A DNA stretch of 64,000 nucleotides. Source: Labilithrix sp. (GTDB taxonomy: Bacteria > Myxococcota_A > Polyangia > Polyangiales > Polyangiaceae). The notes beneath the pieces are model-generated. The model saw only the letters and a program-made list of their open reading frames with translations. It did not search any database and was not told the DNA's origin. Both the position numbers and the translations under genes were made by a program. The DNA lies in contig JAHBWA010000001.1 of NCBI GenBank assembly GCA_019637195.1, positions 110,041 through 174,040 on the forward strand, read 5' to 3'. Positions 48,351 through 56,949 of this stretch are shown in pieces (position 1 is the first letter of the stretch; every line of letters begins with the position of its first letter).

Positions 48351-49624
48351 ATCGGGAGCTCAGCCGCGCACGATCCTGGTTCCGCTGCCTCGCCTTCGGG
48401 CTGCCGTTCGCGGTCGCCGCTCCGCTGTCGTGCGCCGCCAGCGGCGTCGAGGGCGAGCCCGAAGAAGGGCCGGTGCCCGACGCCGGCGTTCTTCCGGACG
48501 CAGCTCCTCCGGACGACGGCGCGGTCGGGCTCGATGCGCCGAGCGACGTCGCCGCCGGCGCGCGCTGCAGCTCGGGAGGCTTCTGCTACGAGGCGCTGCC
48601 CGTTCCGGTGCCGCTCGTGGCGGTGTCGGCGACGAGCATGGATCAGGCGTGGGCCGTCGGCGGTGACGCGATCGTGCGCTGGGACGGCACGTCGTGGAAG
48701 TCCGTCTATCGGCACGATGGCCTGACGAGCGGGACGACCGTCTCTCTCCGCGCGGTCTTCGCCGCGACCGATGACGTGTGGGCCGTGGGATCGACGCCGT
48801 TCCCGGATCGTCGGATCCATCTCGTTCGCTACGCCCGAGGAGACGGCGGCGCACCGGTCTTCCGCGATGTGAGCACCGAAGAGCCGAGCGTCGGGGACTT
48901 CTGGTCTGGCTGGCTCACGCAGAGCGCCGACGCGCTCTGGTTCCTCGAGGCTGGCTCGGGCCATGTCCTTCGCTTCCGTGACGCGGTGGACGGCGGCATG
49001 ACGATCGATCGCTGGTTGCCGCAGGGGGAGTCGGAGGACGACGACGCCTACTACGCTTGGTACGGGCTCTGGGGCTTCGCCGGCGACGACGTGTTCCTCA
49101 GCGGGATGACGTGCTCCTTCGGCTCGTGCACGGGCCTCCTCGCTCACTACGACGGCGCGAGCTGGTCTTTGACCGTGCTCGAGGATCCCATGATCGTGAC
49201 GGGAATGTTCGGAACGCGCGCCCCCGGTCAGCCGAAACACCTCTGGCTCGAGGTCGCAGACGCTTCGACCGGCGCCCGATCGATCCGGCTCGTGCCCGTC
49301 TCGAGCGACGGTGGCCTGGGGGTGCCCGTGCTCGAGCGCGCCGTATCCGGCTGCGGCGCTTTCATGGGCTCCGCAGCCGCGCCGGGGGCGGCGTGGCTCT
49401 CCGACGGCTGTCTCGTCCATCGATGGAACGGCTCCACGCTCGAGGTGACGCCCATCGCAGTCGGCGGTGAGCCTCCAGGACGGGTGAACGCGCTGTGGGC
49501 CGGGGGCGCCGACGAGGCTTGGGTCGTCGGTTCGTCGCTGCCGTACAAGGGGCCGAAGTTCCTCGAGCTCGGCTTCGCCGCGCGGCGCGAAGGCAAGTGG
49601 CTGGTGGACGGAGGCAAGCCGTGA
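48347..49624 (+). CDS. second beta-propeller-like surface lipoprotein, 425 aa
   Basis: Lipoprotein signal (FGLPFAVAAPLSC), linker with PDAGVLPDAAPPDDGAVG, then propeller-like segments such as LVAVSATSMDQAWAVGGDAIVRWDGTSW, LRAVFAATDDVWAVG, YGLWGFAGDDVFLSG and VNALWAGGADEAWVVG. Related in layout to the preceding gene but with little identity outside the VWAVG motifs, so duplication, if any, is old. Two Cys in MTCSFGSC suggest a disulfide. Coupled by ATGA/GTGA overlaps on both sides. Confidence 0.77.
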   Translation: MNRELSRARSWFRCLAFGLPFAVAAPLSCAASGVEGEPEEGPVPDAGVLPDAAPPDDGAVGLDAPSDVAAGARCSSGGFCYEALPVPVPLVAVSATSMDQAWAVGGDAIVRWDGTSWKSVYRHDGLTSGTTVSLRAVFAATDDVWAVGSTPFPDRRIHLVRYARGDGGAPVFRDVSTEEPSVGDFWSGWLTQSADALWFLEAGSGHVLRFRDAVDGGMTIDRWLPQGESEDDDAYYAWYGLWGFAGDDVFLSGMTCSFGSCTGLLAHYDGASWSLTVLEDPMIVTGMFGTRAPGQPKHLWLEVADASTGARSIRLVPVSSDGGLGVPVLERAVSGCGAFMGSAAAPGAAWLSDGCLVHRWNGSTLEVTPIAVGGEPPGRVNALWAGGADEAWVVGSSLPYKGPKFLELGFAARREGKWLVDGGKP

Positions 49625-50919
49625 GGCTCTCGAACGCGCTCTTCGCGGGGGCGATCGCCTGCGCGCTCGTCGTCGCGTGCTCATCGGGCGATGACCTGCA
49701 GCCACCGGCGGGCGACGCGGGGCCGAGCCCGCCGCCGTCGGAAGACGCGGGCGTCTCCCCGGACGTCGACGCGAACGTCGGCTCGGACGCGGGCGCACCG
49801 AAGCCGCTCGACGTCGAATGCGCGGGAGACCCTTGCTACGTCGCGATCAGCGGCAACGGAGGCCGTCACGTGTGCGGGCTCCTTCGCGACGGGACGGTCC
49901 GCTGCTGGGGACGCGACACGATGCTGCCCGCGACCACGCTCGAGGACGGGACCAGCGTCGCCGCCGACGGAGCGCTCGGCCGCGGCCGGACTGTGTCCAT
50001 CGTCGAGGCCGCGACGCCGGCGCCGGTCGTGGGACTCTCCGGAGTGACCCAGATCAGCGTCGGTCCCAACCTCGGCGCCTGCGCGCGCACGGCGGACGGC
50101 GCGGTCCATTGCTGGGGACGCAACGAGCTCGGTCAGCTCGGCAGGCCGACCAGCGAGCCGAGCCTCGCGGTCCCGATGCGGGTCGCCGGCATCCCGCCCG
50201 TCGACGAAGTCGCGCTCGGGGCCCAGATGGGCTGCGCCGTCGCCTCGTCGAGTCGCGCGCTCTACTGCTGGGGAAAGACGATGGCCGGCCTCGGCGTCGA
50301 CGCGGGTGAAAGCGAGACGTTCTCGCCTCGTCTCGTGACCTCCTTCCCCGCGCCGGTGCATGCGCTCTCCGTGGGGACTTGGTCCGAGGAGGACACGGTG
50401 GTCGCCTTGCTCGCGGATAGCAGGCTCGCGAGCCTCGGTCGGGCGGCGATGGGAGATACGTCGTCGATCCCACCGTGGACGTCGCCGCTGGAGAGCCTCG
50501 ACGTCGTCCGGAGCTGGTCGTTCGCCTGGGTCGCGGGCGACGGCCTCCTGCGACGATGGCGGCCGGCCAAGGGGACGCTCTACGTCCCCGCGCTCGCGCC
50601 GGCGGTCGACGTGAAGATCTCCGGCGGCAGCGAGAGCAGCCAGGGCGGCGTGCTCCTGTCGACGGGACGGCTCTTCCGGTGGGGCGACAACACGTCGGGC
50701 GCGCTCGGCGTCGCTCCCGAGTCCCTGCTCTTCGGGCCGCATCCGCTCGAGGTCACGCAGGTCGGAGCGAAGGTCGTCTCGTTCGCGACGACGCTGGGAT
50801 CGACGTGCGCGTCCCTCGTCGACGGGGAGGTCGTCTGCTGGGGCGCCAACACCTTCGGTGAGCTCGGGCGCGGCGGGGTCGACTCCTTCCCGCATCCGAA
50901 CGCCGAGCCGATCGAATGA
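49621..50919 (+). CDS. RCC1-repeat-like surface lipoprotein, 432 aa
   Basis: Signal with lipobox ALVVAC, linker rich in PDAG/DAG, and RCC1-type repeats recognised by the pattern VCGLLRDGTVRCWGRD, ACARTADGAVHCWGRNELGQLG, GCAVASSSRALYCWGKT, SSQGGVLLSTGRLFRWGDNTSGALG and TCASLVDGEVVCWGANTFGELGRGG. These form a seven-bladed propeller in RCC1; here it is a secreted version, common in myxobacteria. Starts with GTG 49621 overlapping the previous stop. No catalytic function; probably binding. Confidence 0.82.
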   Translation: MRLSNALFAGAIACALVVACSSGDDLQPPAGDAGPSPPPSEDAGVSPDVDANVGSDAGAPKPLDVECAGDPCYVAISGNGGRHVCGLLRDGTVRCWGRDTMLPATTLEDGTSVAADGALGRGRTVSIVEAATPAPVVGLSGVTQISVGPNLGACARTADGAVHCWGRNELGQLGRPTSEPSLAVPMRVAGIPPVDEVALGAQMGCAVASSSRALYCWGKTMAGLGVDAGESETFSPRLVTSFPAPVHALSVGTWSEEDTVVALLADSRLASLGRAAMGDTSSIPPWTSPLESLDVVRSWSFAWVAGDGLLRRWRPAKGTLYVPALAPAVDVKISGGSESSQGGVLLSTGRLFRWGDNTSGALGVAPESLLFGPHPLEVTQVGAKVVSFATTLGSTCASLVDGEVVCWGANTFGELGRGGVDSFPHPNAEPIE

Positions 50920-52667
50920 GGCTCCGAGTCACGGGCCTCGCCGCCTGCCTCGGCGCGGTGGCTGCCGCGCCCTTCGGCTGCGGCAGCGACCGGGATCCCT
51001 ACCGGCGCGGGATCGAGGAGACGAGCTTCGCCGACGCAGCCACCGAAAGCGGGTGCGTGGGCCTCGAGCGGCGCTGCTCGCGCGACCTCCGCTCGGTGAT
51101 CGACGGCTGCGACGAGTCGCTCGTGGTCGCGGTCTGCCCGCCGGATCAGGGCTGCGCGGCCGGGGTGTGCGTGCCGGCCTGCTCCGCGGCCGTCAGCAGC
51201 GCCGCGACGACGGGCTGCGAGTTCGCCGCGCTCGCGCCGAGCCGCTACGAGGAGAGCCGCGGCTCGTGCTTCGGCGCGCTGCTCACGAACACCTGGGGAG
51301 CTCCGGCGCGCATCGAGGCGGAATACGCGGGCTCGGCGATCGATCTCGCGGCCTCGGCTCGCGTCGTGCGCACGTCCGGAGACGGAGTGACCTACGAGCC
51401 GTTCTCCGGCGAGATCCAGCCCGGCGAGGTCGCCGTCCTCTTCCTGAACCACGAGCCCGAGAGGCCGGTCGGGCGGCCTCCGGCGGGCGTCGGCTGGGTC
51501 CCTTGCCCGGCGGGCGTCACGCCTGCGGTCGTCGTCGACGCGAGCATCAAGGGCACCGCGCGCGGGCAGTCCTTCCGGATCAAGACCTCGGCCCCCGTGA
51601 GCGCCTACAGCATCTACCAGCTCGGCAAGCCGGGCGGCCACGCAGCGACGGCCACGCTGCTGCTCCCGGTGCCGGCCTGGAAGACCGGCTACATCGTGAC
51701 GGACGCGTGGGAGGGCGACGTCGGCTTTCCTGCCACGCAGATCGTCGCGGCCGAGGACGACACGGAGGTGACGATCGTGAGCAGCGCGGACATCCTCCCT
51801 GGGCCCGACGTCGAGGGCGCGGCGCAGGGAGCCGCGAAGACCTACCGCATGAAGCGCGGTGAGGCGCTCCAGTTCGCGCAGCGCGAGCAGCTCGACGGCA
51901 GCCGGATCGAGGCGACCAAGAGCGTGGCGGTGCTCGGAGGCCACGAGTGCATGAACATCCCCACCGGGAAGCGCTGGTGCGATCAAGCCCAGCTGCAGCT
52001 CTTTCCGGTGCAGTCGTGGGGGCACGAGTACGCCGCCGCTCCGCACCTCTCGCGCCGAGAGCACGGCGAGCCGGAGCCGTACCTCTACCGGATCGTCGCT
52101 GCGGTCGACGGCACGGTGCTCACGTACGACCCGCGCCGGCCGCCGGACGCGCCGACCGCCCTCGGCGCTGCCGCGTCGAGGACCTTCATGACGAACGAAC
52201 CTTTCGTCGTGAGCTCCCAAGACGCGGATCACCCGATCACGGTGTACTCGTACATGACGGGTCTCGAGTTCGGCAAAGCCAAGATGGATGACGGCGATCC
52301 AGAGTTCACTTACGTCATCCCCACGGATCAGTACCTCGATCGCTACGTGTTCTACGTCGCTCCGAGCTACCGCAACTCGCACCTCGTGGTCGTCCGCGCG
52401 CGCTCGGGCGGCGACGACTTCCAGCCGGTGACCCTCGATTGCGCAGGCCCGCTCGCCGGCTGGGAGCCCTTGGGCACCGAGGGCAAGTACGAGCTCGTCC
52501 GCGTCCGGCTCGGCGGCGGTGGAGCGTGCGGGCCCGGACGCCACGAGATGACCAGCCCTGGCCCGTTCAGCGTGACGATCTGGGGGACGGACGTGGCCTC
52601 GAGCTACGCCTACCCGGGCGGCGCCGCGCTGCGCCCGCTCAACGCCGTCGGCGGCCTCGTTCGCTGA
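50916..52667 (+). CDS. IgGFc-binding-domain-like surface lipoprotein, 583 aa
   Basis: Lipoprotein signal (LGAVAAAPFGC), a short Cys-rich segment (GCVGLERRCSRDLRSVIDGCDES, then CPPDQGCAAGVC) and a large domain like the N-terminal part of IgG Fc-binding proteins: KTGYIVTDAWEGDVGFPATQIVAAEDDTEVTIV, SRIEATKSVAVLGGHECMNIPTGKRWCDQ, QSWGHEYAAAPHLSR, and FSVTIWGTDVASSYAYPGG. Domains of this type occur in bacterial adhesin-like proteins. Probably binds a ligand at the cell surface. Last gene of the overlapping series (ATGA at 50916), 27 bp before the convergent methyltransferase end. Confidence 0.82.
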   Translation: MRLRVTGLAACLGAVAAAPFGCGSDRDPYRRGIEETSFADAATESGCVGLERRCSRDLRSVIDGCDESLVVAVCPPDQGCAAGVCVPACSAAVSSAATTGCEFAALAPSRYEESRGSCFGALLTNTWGAPARIEAEYAGSAIDLAASARVVRTSGDGVTYEPFSGEIQPGEVAVLFLNHEPERPVGRPPAGVGWVPCPAGVTPAVVVDASIKGTARGQSFRIKTSAPVSAYSIYQLGKPGGHAATATLLLPVPAWKTGYIVTDAWEGDVGFPATQIVAAEDDTEVTIVSSADILPGPDVEGAAQGAAKTYRMKRGEALQFAQREQLDGSRIEATKSVAVLGGHECMNIPTGKRWCDQAQLQLFPVQSWGHEYAAAPHLSRREHGEPEPYLYRIVAAVDGTVLTYDPRRPPDAPTALGAAASRTFMTNEPFVVSSQDADHPITVYSYMTGLEFGKAKMDDGDPEFTYVIPTDQYLDRYVFYVAPSYRNSHLVVVRARSGGDDFQPVTLDCAGPLAGWEPLGTEGKYELVRVRLGGGGACGPGRHEMTSPGPFSVTIWGTDVASSYAYPGGAALRPLNAVGGLVR

Positions 52668-52694
52668 GCGGACCTCGAGAGGGACGGCACCGCG

Positions 52695-53507
52695 TCACGA
52701 TCGCGGCCAGCCGAAGCGGGCGCGGACGGCGTGCATCGCGTCGGTGTGGGCGCCGTCGGCGTGGCGGACGACGAACGGCCGCTCCTCGCGCTCCGGCTCG
52801 TCGCCGAGGCGGCACGCGAAGAGGGAGAAGAGTGGAGTCAGCCCTTCGCGCGGGACGACGTCGCGGAGGGTGAGGACCGCGAAGCCCTCGTCGCGGGCGG
52901 CGCGGAGGGCGCGCTCCTTCTGGGCCCAGGGGAAGCAGAAGACGAAGAGGCCGTCGGGCTCGAGGTGGCGCTTGGCCGCGCGCGCGTAGTCGCGGACGTC
53001 GCCGCGGAGCTCGAAGCGCGCGTGCGCCTTCTGCGAGTCGGCGGGGACGACGCCGGCGGTGACGTCGAAGTAGGGCGGGCTGCCCGTGACGAGCGGGAAG
53101 CGCTCGCTCGTGAGGTCGAGCTCGCGGAGATCGCCGTGGAGGGCCGTCACGCGCTCTTCGACGCCGTTGGCGCGGAGGTTCTCGCGGAGGAAGCGGAAGC
53201 TCACGTCCTGGGCCTCGATGCACGTGAGGCGCGCCTGGGGCGGCATCCCCGAGAGCACGAGCAGGCCGACGGTCCCGATGCCGGTGCCGAGATCGAGGTG
53301 GCGCTCGATCGGTCTCGCGACGAGCGGGAGCTTCTCGAGCGCGTACCAGCCGGTCAAGAGATCGTCGGTCGAGTGGCGATGGCCCTTCTTGCGCTGGAAG
53401 ATGCGGTGGGTCGCGGTGAGCCCGTCGACGGTGATGGGCTCGCCGAGCTCGGTCTCGAGCTCGCGTCGCCGGACCTCGAGCGCGTCGGGGGAGGAGATCA
53501 TCGGCAT
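52695..53507 (-). CDS. TrmN6-like SAM-dependent methyltransferase
   Basis: 270 aa. Rossmann-like fold with motif I HLDLGTGIGTVGLLVL, acidic CIEAQD, and the catalytic (N/S)PPY motif as GSPPYF, which indicates an amino-methyltransferase for adenine in RNA or DNA. Overall shape (N-terminal RIFQRKKGHRHSTDDLLTGWYA) is like the YfiC/TrmN6 tRNA-m6A37 methyltransferase group; this is family-level inference. Start is ATG 53507 or ATG 53501. A 20-bp copy of the start region lies 53 bp upstream (see the direct repeat). Confidence 0.82.
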   Translation of the reverse strand: MPMISSPDALEVRRRELETELGEPITVDGLTATHRIFQRKKGHRHSTDDLLTGWYALEKLPLVARPIERHLDLGTGIGTVGLLVLSGMPPQARLTCIEAQDVSFRFLRENLRANGVEERVTALHGDLRELDLTSERFPLVTGSPPYFDVTAGVVPADSQKAHARFELRGDVRDYARAAKRHLEPDGLFVFCFPWAQKERALRAARDEGFAVLTLRDVVPREGLTPLFSLFACRLGDEPEREERPFVVRHADGAHTDAMHAVRARFGWPRS

Positions 53508-53563
53508 GAGACGGCGGAGGACGCGAGCGCGCGCGCGTCGGCGGAGGAGATCATCGGCGTGAG
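53491..53563. repeat. 20-bp direct repeat at the methyltransferase start
   Basis: GAGGAGATCATCGGC followed by A or G and TGAG occurs at 53491-53510 and 53544-53563 (one mismatch), 53 bp apart. The first covers the methyltransferase start codon; the second lies just upstream, where it no longer encodes a start ATG (CAC instead of CAT). Confidence 0.75.
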
Positions 53564-53585
53564 GCAGCCTCGGACGCGCCGTGCG

Positions 53586-55388
53586 TCAAAGGAGGTCGGG
53601 GACGCGCCCGGGGAAGCGAACGGTCTCGCCGACCGCCGGGAGCTCGAACGGGACCAGCGCCTTGCCCTGCCATTGACGGAACAAGTAGCTCGTCTCGAGG
53701 TCGTTCGCGAACACGAAAGACGCCTCGTCGGGGACGCCGTCGTCGGTGGTGTGCGTGACGGTGATGGTCACGTCGCTGAGCGCGACCCTGGTCCCGGCGG
53801 GTAATGGCGGGCTGAGGCCGCGAAAGAGGAGCTCGGTGCCCGTGCGGTAGAACCCGCCGTCCTCGTGGACGACGAAGCTCTTCTCTCCCGTGCGCGAGAG
53901 CCGGACGTCGCGCCGGTTGCCCGTCATGAGGAGCATCCGCTCCGGAGGGGAGCCCCCGTCCTCCAGGTGTGTGATGACGAGGTAGTAGGCGAACGCCGTG
54001 TCCGGCGCGTTGACGAGGACGATGCGCTTGTCGCGGGCCGAGCCGTCGGCGGGGATCCCCGTGGCGAGCTGGCGGATCACGTCGTCGAGGATCACGATGC
54101 TGTGCGCGCCGAGGAGGAAGAGGAAGGGCGCGAGGACGAGGTGCCCGAGCCAGGTCCACGCGGCATACGCGCGGACCACACGCGCGGGCCGCCCGCTCGC
54201 GGCCGCCGCCCACGGAGCCCGCTCGATCGCGCCGGCGCACGTCATCGCGAGCAGCGCGACGAGACCGAAACCGGCGAGGAAGAGGAGGCGGCCCGAAGGA
54301 AACGTCGCTGTGCTCGGCACGACGGCGAGGACGCTCGCGCTGGCGAAGAAGCGTGACGCGCGGCGCACGCGGGCGTCGCCGGCGCGGAGCATGCGAAGGG
54401 TGACGAGGCTCGCCCAGGCGAGGACCGCGAGCGCGAGCGCGATGAAGACGGCCTTCCCCGCGGGCGAGGCGAACGCATAGGCGTCGGGGAGCGGGGCGCC
54501 GAGCTCGGCGCCCAGCAAGAGCGGGACGTGGGCGCCGAGACCTCCGAGGAAGGCGAGGGGGGCCTGCGCCGGATCGGTGTAGACGCCCGATCCTCGCGCG
54601 CCGAAGTCGCCTGCGCGGTAGACCGCGATCCAGACACCGACGATCGCCGCGGCCGGCGCGAGCGATCGCACGCGCGCGCCCACCGGCCGTTCGTCGAGGA
54701 ACAGCGCGTGCGCCGCGAGGTACGCGAGCGTCGCGACGGCGCTCTCGCCCGAAGCGAGCGCGAGACCGAGGGACGCGGCGGCGGCGAACGGCAGCACGCC
54801 GGGACGCGCTCGGCGGGCGCCCGCGTCGTGGAGCAGGAGCGCGGCGAGCGAGAACGCCGTCGCGATGAGCGCGTTGCGGTTCGCGATCCACCCGACCGGG
54901 AGCCCGTGGGTGTGATCGATCGCGTAGAAGAGCGCCGCGATCCCCGCCGCGAGCGGGGAGATCGACCCGAGCCACCGGCGGTAGAGCCGCGCCGCGAGCC
55001 AGACGACGAGCGCGTACCAGGCGATCGACTGCGCGTGCATGACCCACGGCGACGTCGGCCAGAGCGTGTAGTCGAGCGCGTGGGTGAGCGAGGCGAGCGG
55101 GCGGAACAACGCGAGGCGGAGACCGGGCGGCGTCCACCACGGGGCGAAGCCGCTCTCGAGGACGCGCGCGCCCTCCTCCGGGCTGCCGCTCGCGAAGGTG
55201 AAGAGCGTCATCGGCGACCCGCTCACCGGGAGCCAGCGTGCGTCGTTCCGCATCATCGCGCGGTGCCATAGATCGTCAGCGACGAGGCGCGTCCGCAGCG
55301 TGGGCAGCGACAGGATGCACGCGATCAGCACCGCGACGGCGGGAAACCGCGGCGACGACAGCCAGGTCTTCACCCGAGAGGCGAGCAA
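53586..55388 (-). CDS. polytopic membrane protein, possible GT-C glycosyltransferase, 600 aa
   Basis: Eleven or so hydrophobic helices in the first 440 residues, beginning with VAVLIACILSLP and RTRLVADDLWHRAMM, where an Asp-Asp in the first loop is typical of GT-C/PMT-type glycosyltransferases. FRPLASLTHALDYTLWPTSPWVMHAQS resembles such enzymes. The C-terminal 160 residues are soluble (DKRIVLVNAPDTAFAYYLVITHLEDGG). Function not settled; could instead be an unknown transporter. ATG 55388 gives a normal signal-anchor. No clear operon partner. Confidence 0.6.
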   Translation of the reverse strand: MLASRVKTWLSSPRFPAVAVLIACILSLPTLRTRLVADDLWHRAMMRNDARWLPVSGSPMTLFTFASGSPEEGARVLESGFAPWWTPPGLRLALFRPLASLTHALDYTLWPTSPWVMHAQSIAWYALVVWLAARLYRRWLGSISPLAAGIAALFYAIDHTHGLPVGWIANRNALIATAFSLAALLLHDAGARRARPGVLPFAAAASLGLALASGESAVATLAYLAAHALFLDERPVGARVRSLAPAAAIVGVWIAVYRAGDFGARGSGVYTDPAQAPLAFLGGLGAHVPLLLGAELGAPLPDAYAFASPAGKAVFIALALAVLAWASLVTLRMLRAGDARVRRASRFFASASVLAVVPSTATFPSGRLLFLAGFGLVALLAMTCAGAIERAPWAAAASGRPARVVRAYAAWTWLGHLVLAPFLFLLGAHSIVILDDVIRQLATGIPADGSARDKRIVLVNAPDTAFAYYLVITHLEDGGSPPERMLLMTGNRRDVRLSRTGEKSFVVHEDGGFYRTGTELLFRGLSPPLPAGTRVALSDVTITVTHTTDDGVPDEASFVFANDLETSYLFRQWQGKALVPFELPAVGETVRFPGRVPDLL

Positions 55389-55502
55389 GCGCAGCGTCGA
55401 GCGTATTCCCTCCGGGCCGCGGCCTGCCAGCGCCGGGTGGCACCACGCGCCGATCGCGCCGAGCCGACCACTCAGTCGGACGCGCGTAGGCCGCGCTCGC
55501 CG

Positions 55503-56204
55503 TCAGCCGGCCGGGTTCGGGATCGTGAGCGCGGCTTGCGACGCGGGGCGCGCGAGCGCCTGCCCCAGCCAGCGCGTGACGTTGGTGTACGTGTCGAAGC
55601 CGACGAGCTCGAGCGCGCCGTAGAAGTCGAGGCCGCGCACCCACGGCCAGGTCGCGACGTCGGCGATCGTGTAGGTGTCGCCCATGATCCACACGCGGCC
55701 TTCGAGCCGCTTGTCGAGCACGTTCAAGAGGCGCTTCGTCTCGTCGACGTAGCGCTGGAGCGGGCGCGGATCGGCGACGTCCTTGCCGGCGAACTTGTAG
55801 AAGAAGCCGAGCTGCCCGAGCATCGGGCCGATCCCGCCCATCTGGAACATCAGCCACTGGATGGTCTGGTAGCGGGCCGCCGCGTCGCTCGGTACGAGCT
55901 TGCCGGACTTGTCGGCGAGGTAGATGAGGATGGCCCCGCTCTCGAAGAGCGGCAGCGGCGCGCCGCCTGGACCGGCCGGATCGACGATGGCCGGGATCTT
56001 GTTGTTCGGGTTCAGCGAGAGGAACTCGGGCGTCGTCGTGTCCCCGTCGAGGCGCACGAGGTGGGGCTCGTACGGGAGCCCCGTCTCCTCGAGCATGGCC
56101 GAGACCTTGATGCCGTTCGGGGTGGGGAACGAGTAGAGCTGGATCCGGTCCGGGTGCTTCGCAGGCCAGCGGGCGGCGACGGGGTGCAAGAGGGAAGCGG
56201 TCAC
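55503..56204 (-). CDS. glutathione S-transferase family protein (YghU/Ure2p-like)
   Basis: 233 aa cytosolic GST. Thioredoxin-like N-terminal domain with QLYSFPTPNGIKVSAMLEETGLPYEPHLV, cis-Pro NNKIPAIVDP and FESGAILIYLADKSGKL (Glu-Ser GSH contact), then the all-helical domain with FQMGGIGPMLGQLGFFYKF and YTIADVATWPWVRG. The FPTPNGIKVS motif and MGGIGPMLGQ are typical of the YghU/YfcG/Ure2p group, which act with glutathione or its disulfide. ATG 56204 is the only reasonable start. Confidence 0.9.
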   Translation of the reverse strand: MTASLLHPVAARWPAKHPDRIQLYSFPTPNGIKVSAMLEETGLPYEPHLVRLDGDTTTPEFLSLNPNNKIPAIVDPAGPGGAPLPLFESGAILIYLADKSGKLVPSDAAARYQTIQWLMFQMGGIGPMLGQLGFFYKFAGKDVADPRPLQRYVDETKRLLNVLDKRLEGRVWIMGDTYTIADVATWPWVRGLDFYGALELVGFDTYTNVTRWLGQALARPASQAALTIPNPAG

Positions 56205-56564
56205 GCGGTCTCCTTCGTGTGGGGCGGATCGTCGGGGGCGATCGCCCCGTACCGTGGATGCCGACGCTACACCTCCGGTCGCGGCAACCTCGAGCCATTC
56301 GTCGGACGGATGGTCACCCAGGATGTCCCCAGGGCGCGGCGCCGAGCGGCGGGGGGCGCCTCCGCGCCGAGGGCTCCCGGTGGGCGTGAGGGAGCGTCAT
56401 CTCCCAGGGCGATGACGCGCGCGCGGTGTTCGCGCGTGCTGCAGGAGCGGGGCCGCGATGGCATCGATCGTGCCGAGCGCGATCGGCGATTTCGTGCAAA
56501 CGAGCACTTGCTCCGCGCCGCGCAGGCGGCAAGATGGAGGGGCAAAGCGAAGCAGGAGGTCGTC
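56205..56564. other. gene-free spacer, 360 bp
   Basis: Divergent spacer between the glutathione S-transferase (leftward) and a small acidic protein gene (rightward). I see no gene, RNA or clear terminator; both promoters should lie here. An open frame crosses it only because of the high GC content. Confidence 0.4.
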
Positions 56565-56795
56565 ATGTCGAATCCGAAGCATCGACCCTTTCGCCGCGAC
56601 AGCGGCGACGCTTTTCTTCCCGATCCCGCGAGCGGCACGTTCGTTTCTTTCTCCGACGCCGAATCCGACGCCGAGGAGTTCATCGCCTCCGTCACCTCCG
56701 CGGACTTCGTCCTCGAGGAGGCTCGCAACGAGCTCTCGATCGACGAGGTCGGCGGTCCGTTCGTCGACGAAGACGAGCTCGACGCCTTCGACTGA
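56565..56795 (+). CDS. small acidic protein, 76 aa
   Basis: Strong ribosome site CAGGAGGTCGTC directly before ATG 56565 supports a true small gene. The product begins SNPKHRPFRRDSGDAFLPDPASG and ends with a very acidic tail (EVGGPFVDEDELDAFD). No Cys, no signal peptide, no known domain. It is not part of a visible biosynthetic cluster, so I would not call it a peptide precursor; unknown function. Confidence 0.6.
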   Translation: MSNPKHRPFRRDSGDAFLPDPASGTFVSFSDAESDAEEFIASVTSADFVLEEARNELSIDEVGGPFVDEDELDAFD

Positions 56796-56949
56796 CGCCG
56801 CCACCCGTCCTTTCACGGACGGTGGCGGGAGACCTTCGTTGGGGCCACGAAGCTGCGCTCGGCTCCGCGTCGTCGCGACGCGCGGGAAGGATCGCGGCAT
56901 CGAGGCCCTTTCCGGAGCGTCTTTGCGCGGACTGCCTTAACCTGTCGGC

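Noticed and set aside
56565..56795. Small acidic protein as a RiPP precursor.
   Set aside because: There is no modifying enzyme, transporter or protease gene nearby to support it.
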